The position numbers were made by a program, and so were the translations under genes. DNA of 42,013 nucleotides from Chara braunii. Lineage: Eukaryota > Streptophyta > Charophyceae > Charales > Characeae. The stretch is from contig BFEA01000125.1 of assembly GCA_003427395.1 (NCBI GenBank), positions 1,246,082 through 1,288,094 of the forward strand, read 5' to 3'. The notes under the pieces are model-generated. The model was given only the letters and a program-made list of their open reading frames with translations, did no database searches and was not told the DNA's origin. Of the stretch, positions 33,129-42,013 are shown one piece after another (the first letter of the stretch is position 1; every line of letters starts with the position of its first letter).

Positions 33129-34814
33129 CTACCCTTTTGTACCGCCTTTGTGAACCCTGCTTGAGCTTACCCCTAAAAAAGGCCAAGTTGCAGTTTGGGG
33201 GTGTGCTCCTACGGTTCCACCTACCCTCCTAGGCACTCGATATACGAGTTCTGCCTCACNTTCACCTCTCCTCTCCATCACCTTTTCCCTGAGGGCCTCT
33301 ACTGCCACAGGGTCTGTCATTCCGTAGGTGGATACTATGTCCATAGCATCCCCTATGTTTGCCAGGCTGAGTGTCAAAGCCTCTGACGGATCATCTCCTT
33401 CAGACTCTCTGCCTTCCATCCTCATCCTTTCTNCCTCTGACTCTTCGATAGTAAAAGAGTTGGGGTTGGGTCGATTCCTTATACTTCGTGGCCCTGTGTT
33501 CTTACATGTAATTACCTCATAATTTCCACACACAGGGTCACAAAGTGCCAAGAACATGGTCCCATCATGTTTGTTAATGATGAGAGTCTTAGTCCTACTT
33601 AGGAATGATCTGCCCAGCAGAATAGGGTGATCAAGATCTGGCATTACAGGGTGATCAAGATCTGGCATTACAAAGAAGTAACTCCTTACTTTTACCCTGC
33701 CGATCTCGACAACCACACTTGACACAGTCCCTATAAATACAGACCAGCTATTTGCCCCCACGAGGACCCCATTGTCGGAGCGATCGATCTTCATCCCCAG
33801 ACGAATCGCACGTTCCTCTTTGATGAGGTTCATTTCCGCCCCCGTGTCTATCATTGCGGTGCACGGCTTACTCTTTACCATAACTTCTATGCACACGCAC
33901 GCTACGGACTTCCAGTCCATCTTCGTGCCTGTCTCAGCCCACTCACCTTCCTTGGGGATAATGGTCCCCAAGCGCACACTTGCTCTTCTGGACAATCGAG
34001 CCTTCAGCTCGTCCCTCAATTTCGGAGCGGAGGCGAGGATTTCTTTTAAGTTCATTAGGTCGTTATGGCCTTCAAGGAGTCGATCGACCATTCCTTCCAC
34101 GTCGAACCCCTCCTCCATTCTGACCTTATACTTTCTTTTTTTCCCCTCCTGCTTTTTATCAGCGCTCGCTTTGGCGCCCCTCTTTTTGGCTCTCTCTTCA
34201 GCCTTCTTGTCCTCTTCCTTCCTCAACTTTTCATCCTCGTCCTCCTCATCCTCTGGAATCTCTACCGTCTCTTTCTCGCCACTGGGTCCCGGGTTATCCT
34301 GAGTGGGCTGGCTTGAGTCGGGCGCTCCCTTCGATCTAGTGAGTGCTGCCAAAGCTGCCCTTCTTGCTCTTGACGGCGGTCTGAAGGTCATCCCAGACCT
34401 AGGAGTTGGCGCCGTGACAGTCACTCCGGGCAGGTTTCCAGACCCGCCTTGTGCCCCTGGGCCTGAATCGATAAGGTACACCAATGGTAATTCTCCTTTC
34501 CACCTGTTGACCTTCTCACAAAGAGTGGTCAGCTTATCCTGGTACCTCCTGATTTTTGCCACCAGGTCCTCCATTCTCTCCATCATATCTCTTGCCCTGC
34601 CGTGGCCACCGTCTTGCTCGTCGTCGTCGGATTCAACCACTATAGGCTCTTTTTTTATGGTGTCGGCCCTCAATCCCTGTTCAACCGCTTCACTTTCGCT
34701 TATCTCCTCTATCCTTACGCCCTGACAGTATTCTACTTCTTGCCAAATACGGAAAGCGGTCGGAGGAGCTGGTGGAGCTGGGGTACTAGCACGGCGCAGA
34801 GCTTCTTCCCATAT
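33129..34814 (-). pseudogene. pro: pol: protease region with linker
   Basis: Open from about the C-run at 34815 to TAG 33129-33131. The nominal first codon at 34673 is TTG, so this is not an independent gene but the continuation of a polyprotein. An acidic, Lys/Glu-rich linker precedes the aspartic protease core AMIDTGAEMNLI (Asp codon at 33846-33848) and the later ILLGRSFL. Just before ILLG, eight residues (MPDLDHPV-type) are duplicated by an exact 24-base tandem repeat, which probably disturbs the fold. Two Ns at 33259 and 33433 leave two residues unknown. The frame is -1 relative to the end of gag; see the gag entry. Confidence 0.85.
33625..33672. repeat. 24-bp tandem duplication within protease
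   Basis: GGGTGATCAAGATCTGGCAT plus TACA occurs twice in direct succession (33625-33648 and 33649-33672) and keeps the reading frame. Confidence 0.95.
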
Positions 34815-36270
34815 CCCCCTGGGATTCTCGGGTCTATGTACTCACCGTACATGTCGAAAAAATCACCATCATAGCATGAACTTATCAGGCCATCTTTTTC
34901 ATCACTCTTTCGGACCTGACAGAACTTAATTGTGTCTCCCTTCTGGCCACAATGCCAACAGATGGCATTTCTCCAATCTACCCTTCCTCTTTCATATCCT
35001 CCACCACCTTGCTGGTCACTCTGACTCCCCGCATTGTTCCACCCGTCACTTCCTCCTCTCTGGGAGTTACTGTTCGCGTTTCCTCTCCCATATCTCCCGC
35101 GGCCACTGTTTCCTCGCCCTCGGCCACATCCTTGATTTTGTCCTCGTCCACCACCTTGATTCCCTTGTGATCCTTGTGGGGCCGACTGCTGAGGTTGGTT
35201 TGGCGGTGGGTTTGAGTGACTCACCTGTTGAGACTGGGGTCCCGCACAGGAAGCCGTACTCATTGGCACTCCGACACATGATCCATGCGGCCCACCCGTT
35301 GGCCATGGTGCACATGAACAGTGCCCATGCCAATGACTGGGAGGTCCACAACTTGGCCATGACCCATACGGTGCTGGTGCGGCTTGACTGGGCGACTCAG
35401 GGGGTGGCGCCGCTACAGCCTGCGGGGTTTGACCTTTTCCTAAGCCTTGCCCCCCTTGAGTCATGTTCCTTGCCTTCCTTTGAGCCTTTGTCAACTTTTG
35501 TGGTTCAGGCTCTTCTTCTTCTTCCTCCTCCTCCTCTAACACTACCACCTTCTTTCCTTTCCCTTGGGCTTGTGGTGCCGCCATAGCCTTCTTTCTTGCC
35601 TCCTTCTCTGCATCGTGCTGGGCCACAGCCTCTTCTATCATTAGCTTGAAGTTGCGCCTATCACTAGCGATAATATCCAAAGTCTTCCTTTTCTTCCTAG
35701 CCTATTTCATCTGGAAGATGTCTACCTGGTCCAACTCTCTCTCTAGCACGCCTTCTTTTATGGCACCCCAAGTCAGTTTCTTTCCTGGCGCAGCTTTCTT
35801 GGTAAGCGACGAGGCTTCCCAATTCTTGAAGTGCCCCAGGAAAGTGGCACACTGTTCTTCTTCTGCCAGCCTTGGGACTTTCTTTGCCATCTTCTCAAAT
35901 GCTGTGGCAAAGGCCCCTACCGTGGAGAAATCGTCCCGTCTCTGAGCAGGCCGTCCCCTAACTTGAAACGCCTCTGCATCTCCTCTTTAAACCTTGCCCA
36001 CTCACCATTTGCGCCGACCGTTACTTGCATTACCTCAGGTCTAAGCTCCCACCATACGTACCTAGGCATCAGTGTGAATTTGTCTGCTTCTGATGCCTCG
36101 CTAGTGAATTGTTCCAACAACTCAAACCACTTGGACACTCTATCCCCGTTGAAGTGAAAAATGTTAACATTGGGCACCTGAAGTCGTGCCATCTCTTTTT
36201 TTTCCAATGCCTTGACGAAGTCCTCAGGTGTAGCACCCGGGCCCCACTCGATTCCATCGGAGTCCGGCAT
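34733..36270 (-). pseudogene. gag: gag: capsid/nucleocapsid, frameshifted and nonsense-mutated
   Basis: ATG at 36270 (MPDSDGIEWGPG) follows a splice-acceptor-like site by 20 bases. Residues 1-100 form a capsid-like domain (VNIFHFNGDRVSKWFELLEQ to EWARFKEEMQRRFKL). The frame is lost near 35930; the correct continuation (DDFSTVGAFATAFEKMAKKV) lies in another frame, with some residues missing. That second frame is cut by TAG at 35702-35704 (QMK-stop-ARKKRK), then runs to 34733 through an acidic stretch, a Pro/Gln/Gly-rich RNA-binding region and a zinc knuckle CWHCGQKGDTIKFC, in which the histidine is replaced by Asp (codon 34934-34936). A one-base change at the five-base C run 34815-34819 would join it to the protease frame, so gag and pol were probably one ORF. 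Confidence 0.88.
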
Positions 36271-36289
36271 CTTTGTCCTTTCTCAAAAC

Positions 36290-36308
36290 CTGTTGCGAAA
36301 AAAAACGA
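36290..36308 (-). promoter_or_regulatory. Splice-acceptor-like site before gag
   Basis: On the minus strand CGTTTTTTTTCGCAACAG|G ends at 36290, 20 bases before the gag ATG. With the donor in the LTR it would remove the primer binding site region from the mRNA. Confidence 0.35.
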
Positions 36309-36626
36309 TTTCGACAAACAACCTGCCGTCAAACCTCTAAACTCTCTAGTTTCATTATTCAATCGAACATACTTTTAATAACTAAGGTAGTCTATTCGAC
36401 CTTTATATCGTAATTCCAACTCTATTATTTGAAACGAATACACACAAGGCACACTCTCAACCTTACTCTCAATCAAAAATAAATGTTGATAGGTCATCGA
36501 AGATAGCACAATACTCACATCGTCGTCAAACTTCTTCTTTAAGGGTTGTCGTTTTGCCTGGATCATCAGCCTGCTCTTAACTTGGGTTCGTTCACTGTGG
36601 ACCCCGGTAGGCAGCCGAGATTCCTC

Positions 36627-36639
36627 GGCAACGGCGCCA
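36627..36639 (-). other. Primer binding site (tRNA-Asp type), younger element
   Basis: The plus strand GGCAACGGCGCCA equals the tRNA-Asp 3' end with CCA; the match extends leftward with one mismatch. Two bases separate it from the LTR end at 36642. It fixes both the LTR boundary and the transcription direction. Confidence 0.92.
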
Positions 36640-36797
36640 CTTGTCGAGCGCATCGGTCCCGCAAGGGGACCCTCCCGGCCGCGTCACGCAAGATTTGGCA
36701 GGACTTCCGTCGCGGAGAGCGAGGTGCCGCTCCGGTCGAGTGCGCCAGCCGTACCTCTCGCGAGCCCCTACGACAGGACAGGGTCACGCGAGGCACC

Positions 36798-36807
36798 GCT
36801 TACCTCC
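36798..36807 (-). promoter_or_regulatory. Splice-donor-like site in the LTR leader
   Basis: GGAG|GTAAGC on the minus strand, intron starting at 36803. The site is GGAG|GTAAGC at 15903-15912 and GGAG|GTGAGT at 9143-9152 in the old element, so the donor consensus is kept while neighbouring bases changed. Confidence 0.4.
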
Positions 36808-38966
36808 ACCTGCGGGAGCTGTCACCATCCCTTAGGTGGGCGTATTCCCGCCGAGCTACTGAACCACATGCGAAAGCTTTTCGTATGCAATCGCAGAGGT
36901 GGCCCAGTCGAGGGCGTTTCTCGCTCGCTATAGCATAGGGGGTACGTGCGGTCGAACGCCCAAAAATCGAACCCGCACGCGAATCGACGCACTGGGGGGG
37001 CTGAAGTCCCAAGCGCGACCCGGCGTCGGTCGACTAGGACGCACCCTACACACCACGCGTTATGCCACAACACTCACACTTACCACACATAACACATGGA
37101 CACATTCAAAACAACCACTACAAACAACACCACAACACAACAATATTCCTAGTCCCTTCAGTATCCGACCCATAATTTTATGTCGTGAGACTCAGATAGG
37201 CATCGCGCGCTGGATTTCTTTATAAGTATCGAGCGAGCGCATAGCCTCCTCATATCAACCAGCCATGCGGGCATACGCAAGCACTTGCGCTGATGGGATA
37301 CTATGTAGTACTCGTAGCCTCGCGGCCCTTGATAATCTCGAGGGTCGCATTCGACACTCAAGTGTCGGCTGACAGGCGCTTTGAGGGGTAATCTCTCGAC
37401 GCCAGACAACCGCCATGTGCGGTTGAAGACCACACCCTCTTCTGCACCCTGTGCAGAGGGGTTGAATAGACAGCTCCTGAACTGTCGTGGTAGCCAAGAT
37501 CAAGGGGTTTGACTTTGACGGCTACCACGGACTACAACGTCCAACCAAGAAAACTTAAAAGAGGAAACAACTACAGATAGAAAGGAAGGATCGCCCTATT
37601 TTATCTCTCTGTCTAGCTCATAGTCTGATAACAGTCTCAAGTGGGAGGTGTAGGCCGACCCGTGAGATGCGTGCGGATGGTGCCCAAAGTTGGACCCATA
37701 GGCAACCCGTTGTTCGAGGCGTTGGAGGCTCGTACGCGAGCCCCCATACGTTGACTGAGATTGATATTTCGCCCACACGCCGTTTCGCGCTATCGAAACT
37801 CGGGTCTACTAGCCATAACGCGCCTTTGCCCTTTTTCGCTTGACCCATAACTTTCAGGTGTGGAAATCGGTAAGTGTCGCGTGGCCGGGTTAACATAAGG
37901 TCGCGCGACCACAGGACTTACGCATATCGGCCAACAATGCGGATTTGCGTAAGCAATCGTGATGTCGGCGCACCATGTAGTGCCCATACCCGAGTGGCCT
38001 CGTTTAAGTCATGGGGTCGCTTTCGATGCTCAGGCGTTGGCTGAAGCGTCCGCTAAAGGGGGTAAACCTTTAGCGAGCGCAAAAACCGGCCTGGGGACCT
38101 TACCGTCTTCAGCACCCTGAGGTGTCCCAAAGGGTGCGAGGTAAGATGGTTCCTAAGGCAGGAAGGGATTCGGAGCGGTGGTGAGTTGTCTGGCGCATCG
38201 CCAACGACATGCTAATCCTTCCGCCCAGAACTTTATCGTTCCACCAAAGCAAATTAAACAAGGAAAGAGAAAAGGGGCGCTTGACGCTAGTAGAAGAAGA
38301 CATGAATGCCCTGACGGACCGAGTTGCTGGGGGTCAGTCCCTCCTTTTCGCGGCACTTCTATTTCCCTAAGGATGTAAGTAGGTCAGAACTGTTCAAAGG
38401 GTAATCCCTTCAGCCCCGAACCTAGGACCTGGGACCAACGTTCCACTATATAAAATCGAAGAGTAAATAACAGTCGTAAGCGTGCAGTCGCATATCCTTG
38501 TGAGAGTTATCCGAGCATACGCCTACTTTGACTATATAAAAAAAAAATCAGGATAGGAAAAGACCAATCGTAATCAAACAAAGAGTTTGTGTGGTAGTTC
38601 ACTCTCACGACAGTTGTGTGATTTGCCCATCTCAATCCAATTCACAACCAATCACCAAACTTTATCGAGGTTTCTCCACACATACCTGCGATCACACACA
38701 GAATTCAAACGATATCACACACACTAAAGCGGTCAACTTTTCAGCCTTCTGCAACTCACACCCTGCCTTACCCACACAAGCCCAACCTTTTCCCCACCTT
38801 TCCACAACAAAGATACTCAGTCTTTAAAGAAATGGTCATTTATAAAGAATCTGGGTGAAAACCCAAGAAAATAATAAACCAGCAAGGGTCAAGGCCTTAC
38901 GTTAAGAAACAGAAGTAGTAGGAAAGTTGAGTCGTAAACCGACGAATCTGCAACCGACCTGTTATC

Positions 38967-39243
38967 CTCGGGGGGAAGTAATTGCTAATCTGCTACTTCC
39001 TAGGTAAAATAGAAGAGAGGAATTACTGAGGTAGTTGCTTACCCCGTGGCGGATGTCAGCGGTTCGAGTCCGCTTACCTCCACTGGGTACTAAACTCCGA
39101 AAATCGAAAAAGGGAGATAGGTTTCCCGGGGACGTTGAACTCAATATGTTGATGTAATATTCTATTTTATGTGTATTTATTTTATGTCTATTATTGAGAA
39201 TGTATTATCTATATATATAATTTAATTCTAATTATAATTATAT
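38967..39243 (+). other. Plastid-derived insert (NUPT): trnA-UGC intron end, exon 2 and spacer
   Basis: Present only in this LTR, where it replaces 15 bases found in the other copy (18072-18086). The first 80 bases resemble the end of the plastid trnA group II intron (GGGGGGAAGTAATTG ... GCTTACCCC). Then comes trnA exon 2 and a sequence with GGGGACGTTGAACTC, like the spacer toward 23S rRNA, ending in AT-rich DNA. Identification is from recalled plastid rRNA-operon sequence. The fragment entered after the element inserted or in an immediate precursor. Confidence 0.75.
39048..39081 (+). tRNA. trnA-UGC: Fragment: plastid tRNA-Ala(UGC) exon 2
   Basis: Begins GGCGGATGTCAGCGGTTCG and ends in CTTACCTCC. 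It gives the 3' half of the anticodon stem (GGCGG), a T-arm AGCGG/CCGCT with TTCGAGT loop, and the 3' acceptor strand. Exon 1 is absent, so no functional tRNA can be made. Confidence 0.75.
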
Positions 39244-40042
39244 ATAATCCTTAACAGGATTATGCTGGCCAGATCAATCCTTCAACCGAGTCACAAATAC
39301 CTGCATCACAGTACAGGCCAAAGAGAACCACTACTTCGTTTACCTCACATGAAGAATATTTTCTAATTCGTATCCTAGCTCCTCTACTAGTCTCAAACTC
39401 AGCTCCCCTTTTCTAATCCCAGCTCCTCAGAAATTCGGCAGCATCTCCCCTATTCAGGCCCTATTCAGGCTGGATTTGCCAAGTTTCTCCTAGCATAAAT
39501 TGTTCTAACTCCTCGATTTCTACGAAATTTCGGCAGCACTTCCCGTAGGAAAAGTGTCTTTTCATAATTTTTGAAAGCCCAAAAATGACTAACTCTTTCA
39601 GATTTGTGGAAAATTTCGGCAGCGCTTCCCGTAGGAAAAGGAGGCTGCCAAGATTTATACAAAGCTGAAAATAGAAAGACAAAGCAAAACTATACTTGGG
39701 ACTAACTTCTGACGCTTACTTGGAAGATAGAATCAACGATAGTCTGCACGACCTCTAGATGAGAGCGTGAGCTAGCACTGATCCTAACTCCTAGCAGAGT
39801 CAAGTCCTATCTTATCCCAAGCTTTTCTCCCATCATCCATTTTTTTTGCCTATTGCTCCAGCACTCAGCGAGCATCTAAAGCAACTAATCATATCAAAAG
39901 ATGCCCCGGAGTAAGAGCCCGTAAACACACACACAAACAATCACAACGAACATCTCTCACCAACCCTCAGGTTTCTTTCAACCTCATAGTTCGTTCAAAA
40001 ACCTCGTTATTCCCCTTTACATCCCCCTTTCCTATGGCATAC

Positions 40043-41037
40043 GGTCAGACAAGGCCCTAACCCTAGGGTATGCCTGACCTGCCTGGGTACACGAGTAAGG
40101 CACGCACATTTGGATTGCCCTAACCCTAGGGTGTGCCCAACATGACAGGAATTATATACATAAGGCATATGCCTAACTGACAACAAGCGCATAGGACTGG
40201 GCTGCCCTAACCCTAGGTTGTTCCCAGGCTGCTTTGAACAAAGTTACATACGGTATCATTCTAGACTATCCCTACCCAGGGGTACCTACCCAGGGGTAGG
40301 TCTAGCTTGCCTGAACATAAGTACAAACGACAAAAAGTTGAACCGCCCTAACCCTAGGGTACGTCCAACCCACAACACATCAACGATAAAGGCATATCAC
40401 TAGGNCGCCCTAACCCTAGGGTACGCCTAGTTAACCATACAGTTTAGGTTACATAAGGCAATGTGATCAGGCTGCCCTAACCCCAGGGTGTGCGTGATCT
40501 ACCCGAACAATTATAAACACCGAAACGCTGGACCGCACTAACCCTAGGGTACGTCCAACTTACATTAAACGACAAAGGCTTATCGCTAGGCCGCCCTAAC
40601 CCTAGGGTACGCCNAGTTAGCCATACAACAGAAAATAGAGTACAAATACTGTCACAGACTTTATGTTTTTNCTTCTCTTGTTAGGCAGTTAATCGGACCT
40701 TTCCAACTAGTGGAACTTCCGATTCAGCCTCATGTCTAGAAGGGGAAATAAAATCAGATTTATACTAACTCTCTGCTCTTTAGTGTTATTATGAGCATAC
40801 AACTGAACCGCCCTAACCCTAGGGTACGTTCAGTCTGCCCAATTACCTTTGTTTTACTCTTCATCTCTTTCCTTCTTCCTTAGTTCTACCTGACTTACTG
40901 ATTGGCTTTCCCCACCCGGAGTGCCCGGTCTGTCAGAAATATAAGTTCAAATAGTATATATATCAGATTTTATACTCTGGTTTACCATTTAGTTCATGGC
41001 TCATGGCTAAGACGCCCTAGCCCTAGGGTACGCTTAG
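40043..41037. repeat. CCCTAACCCTAGGGT palindrome array in the 5' LTR
   Basis: The same array as at 18874-19868, shifted by 21169 bases, with no difference found, including Ns. It may be an assembly duplicate rather than independent evidence. Confidence 0.8.
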
Positions 41038-42013
41038 TCTTATGTCGTTATTCCCTCAAAAGAAACGTACACCACAATTCACTAAATTAAACATCAGGGT
41101 TCTGAGCCTCCCCCACCCGGGGTGCCCATCCTCCTGTTCANAAACCCTTAAATAAAACAGCGANTGATCCTATCTCACCCGGGTGGACCAGCCATAAAAG
41201 TCATTCAGTCAGATCAGCAAACCTCAACAAAACACAGCACTGAGTCCACATCCACCCGGAGGGGCTCAGCCTTGGGTTGACCCAGTCAAACGCATGCATA
41301 ACACGTTCCTCCCGCCTTTCCTAATTTACCTTTGTCTGAATTCTCTCAAGGAGTTATCTGATCTCTCATATATAACTGTTTATTTAAACCTTTTGCAAAA
41401 CATATCCTAGCATACATAAGAAAACAACAAAAATAATAACCTCTCGTAGTTATCTTCAGATACCCAAAGGAATAATGCAGTTAGGGGAAAGGATCACTCG
41501 CGTCAGACGAAAGTTATACCTGACTGTTCCCTGCCTCCAGAACCCCGCCTGGGCTTCGGCAGAGCTCCCGCAATCGGTGGGTGGACCTCCCACAAGGTCT
41601 TGATGCGGACCTACAGGTTGCAATCTCGCCTGCCGCCTTCCTCTCGGCACCAAAAGACTAGACTTAGACTGAGAAAGGCAGAAAAAGAAGTTTCAGACGC
41701 TCGAGATACGAGAGGGAGACTGACTGAACTCGCGAGAGAGGACCTTGTTGTCTTCAACTCCTGAGGATCCCGCAATGATGGCCAATAAACGCAGTGAAGA
41801 CGATCAAGCCACAACCGAAACGTAGAGTAACAGTCCTCCAACAGAACTCCAACTCGCAGAAGCGACCCCGTCATGAAGAGGAAATGGTGCACAGTGGTGA
41901 CGCGCAAATGAGGAGCAGTGATCCGGGCAGCAGCAACGCCCAACTCAGTTTTCGTTTCTAAGAAAAGCACTGCGTCCCGCGTACAAGAAGCTCAAAGGCG
42001 CAATCTTACCGTT

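Larger units (their letters stand above)
15747..42013 (-). mobile_element. Giant Ty3/gypsy LTR retrotransposon, partial, younger nested element
   Basis: Two long direct repeats begin with TGTC(A/G)AGCGCATCGG at 15747 and 36642. The second is preceded by a primer binding site, so the element is transcribed on the minus strand and the copy at 36642 is its 5' LTR. Gene order on the minus strand is gag, protease, RT, RNase H, integrase, then an extra Gag-like ORF. RNase H before integrase, DD35E spacing and a GPY motif identify Ty3/gypsy. The 5' LTR continues beyond the window, so the full length exceeds 26 kb. It interrupts the repeat block 13012-15746 of an older element. The expected target-site duplication would end at 15746 (probably TGCGT), but its partner is outside the window. 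Gag and the first half of pol are broken, so this copy is not autonomous. The Chara-type host is inferred from recalled similarity, not searched. Confidence 0.88.
36642..42013 (-). repeat. 5' LTR of the younger element, running off the window
   Basis: Partner of 15747-20844. In the resolved first 2.3 kb it differs from that copy by scattered substitutions. It carries a 277-base plastid-like insert at 38967-39243 and a 10-base duplication (CCCTATTCAG) near 39451-39470. From 39578 to 42013 no difference from 18409-20844 is seen, including five Ns at equivalent places. The window ends at the base equivalent to 20844, immediately before an N in the other copy. Confidence 0.88.

Noticed and set aside
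34733-34848. Programmed -1 frameshift between gag and pol
   Set aside because: The overlap has no X XXY YYZ heptamer in the gag frame, and the TTTTTTC at about 34853-34860 leads to a stop in the -1 frame. A one-base indel at the five-base C run 34815-34819 explains it better.

Overview
This window looks like transposon-packed nuclear DNA of a plant-lineage eukaryote. A charophyte alga of the Chara type is my best inference. The reasons are: Ty3/gypsy Gag-Pol proteins of a type I recall from Chara (memory only, no search run); tRNA-Asp-type primer binding sites; long (TAA), (CT), (CA), (TTC) and (TA) microsatellites; scaffold-style Ns; and a plastid trnA-UGC intron/exon fragment buried in one LTR. 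I see no convincing host protein-coding gene.

Layout. (1) 1-15746 is best explained as an old, non-coding LTR element on the minus strand. Its leader and primer binding site end at 8970 and a diverged LTR starts at 8971. A 2.7 kb block at 1-2713 is repeated at 13012-15746, as expected for parts of two LTRs. The internal part (about 3.6-8.97 kb) is AT-rich without recognisable genes. (2) At 15746/15747 a younger, very large Ty3/gypsy element on the minus strand has inserted into a 19-bp minisatellite inside that LTR. Its LTR copies start at 15747 and at 36642. Each is at least 5.1 kb, and the second runs off the window. Between them, read from high to low coordinates, lie the tRNA-Asp primer binding site (36627-36639), gag (36270-34733), protease, reverse transcriptase, RNase H and integrase (to 29754), then an extra intact 759-codon ORF (29459-27180), then a long non-coding 3' region holding a tRNA-like cloverleaf.

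How the parts fit. gag and the first half of pol are dead: two frameshifts, one stop in gag, six in-frame stops in pol, and lost zinc-knuckle and RNase H residues. RNase H-integrase and the third ORF remain open. The third ORF has a Gag-like N-terminal region, long coiled coils and a perfect CCHC knuckle. It starts just after a strong splice acceptor, so it was probably expressed from a spliced subgenomic RNA, in the position where env-like genes sit in other elements.

The most unusual signal is structural. Both elements carry, in mid-LTR, arrays of palindromes whose arms differ between units yet stay self-complementary: the CCCTAACCCTAGGGT series in the young element and the 59-bp hairpin array in the old one. 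Both also carry a tRNA-like cloverleaf with an enlarged anticodon loop and changed but still paired acceptor stems. Such covariation suggests the folds, not the sequences, were kept. Assembly caveats: 18409-20844 and 39578-42013 appear identical down to five shared Ns, and the window stops exactly where the other copy has an N, so part of the second LTR may be a copied consensus.
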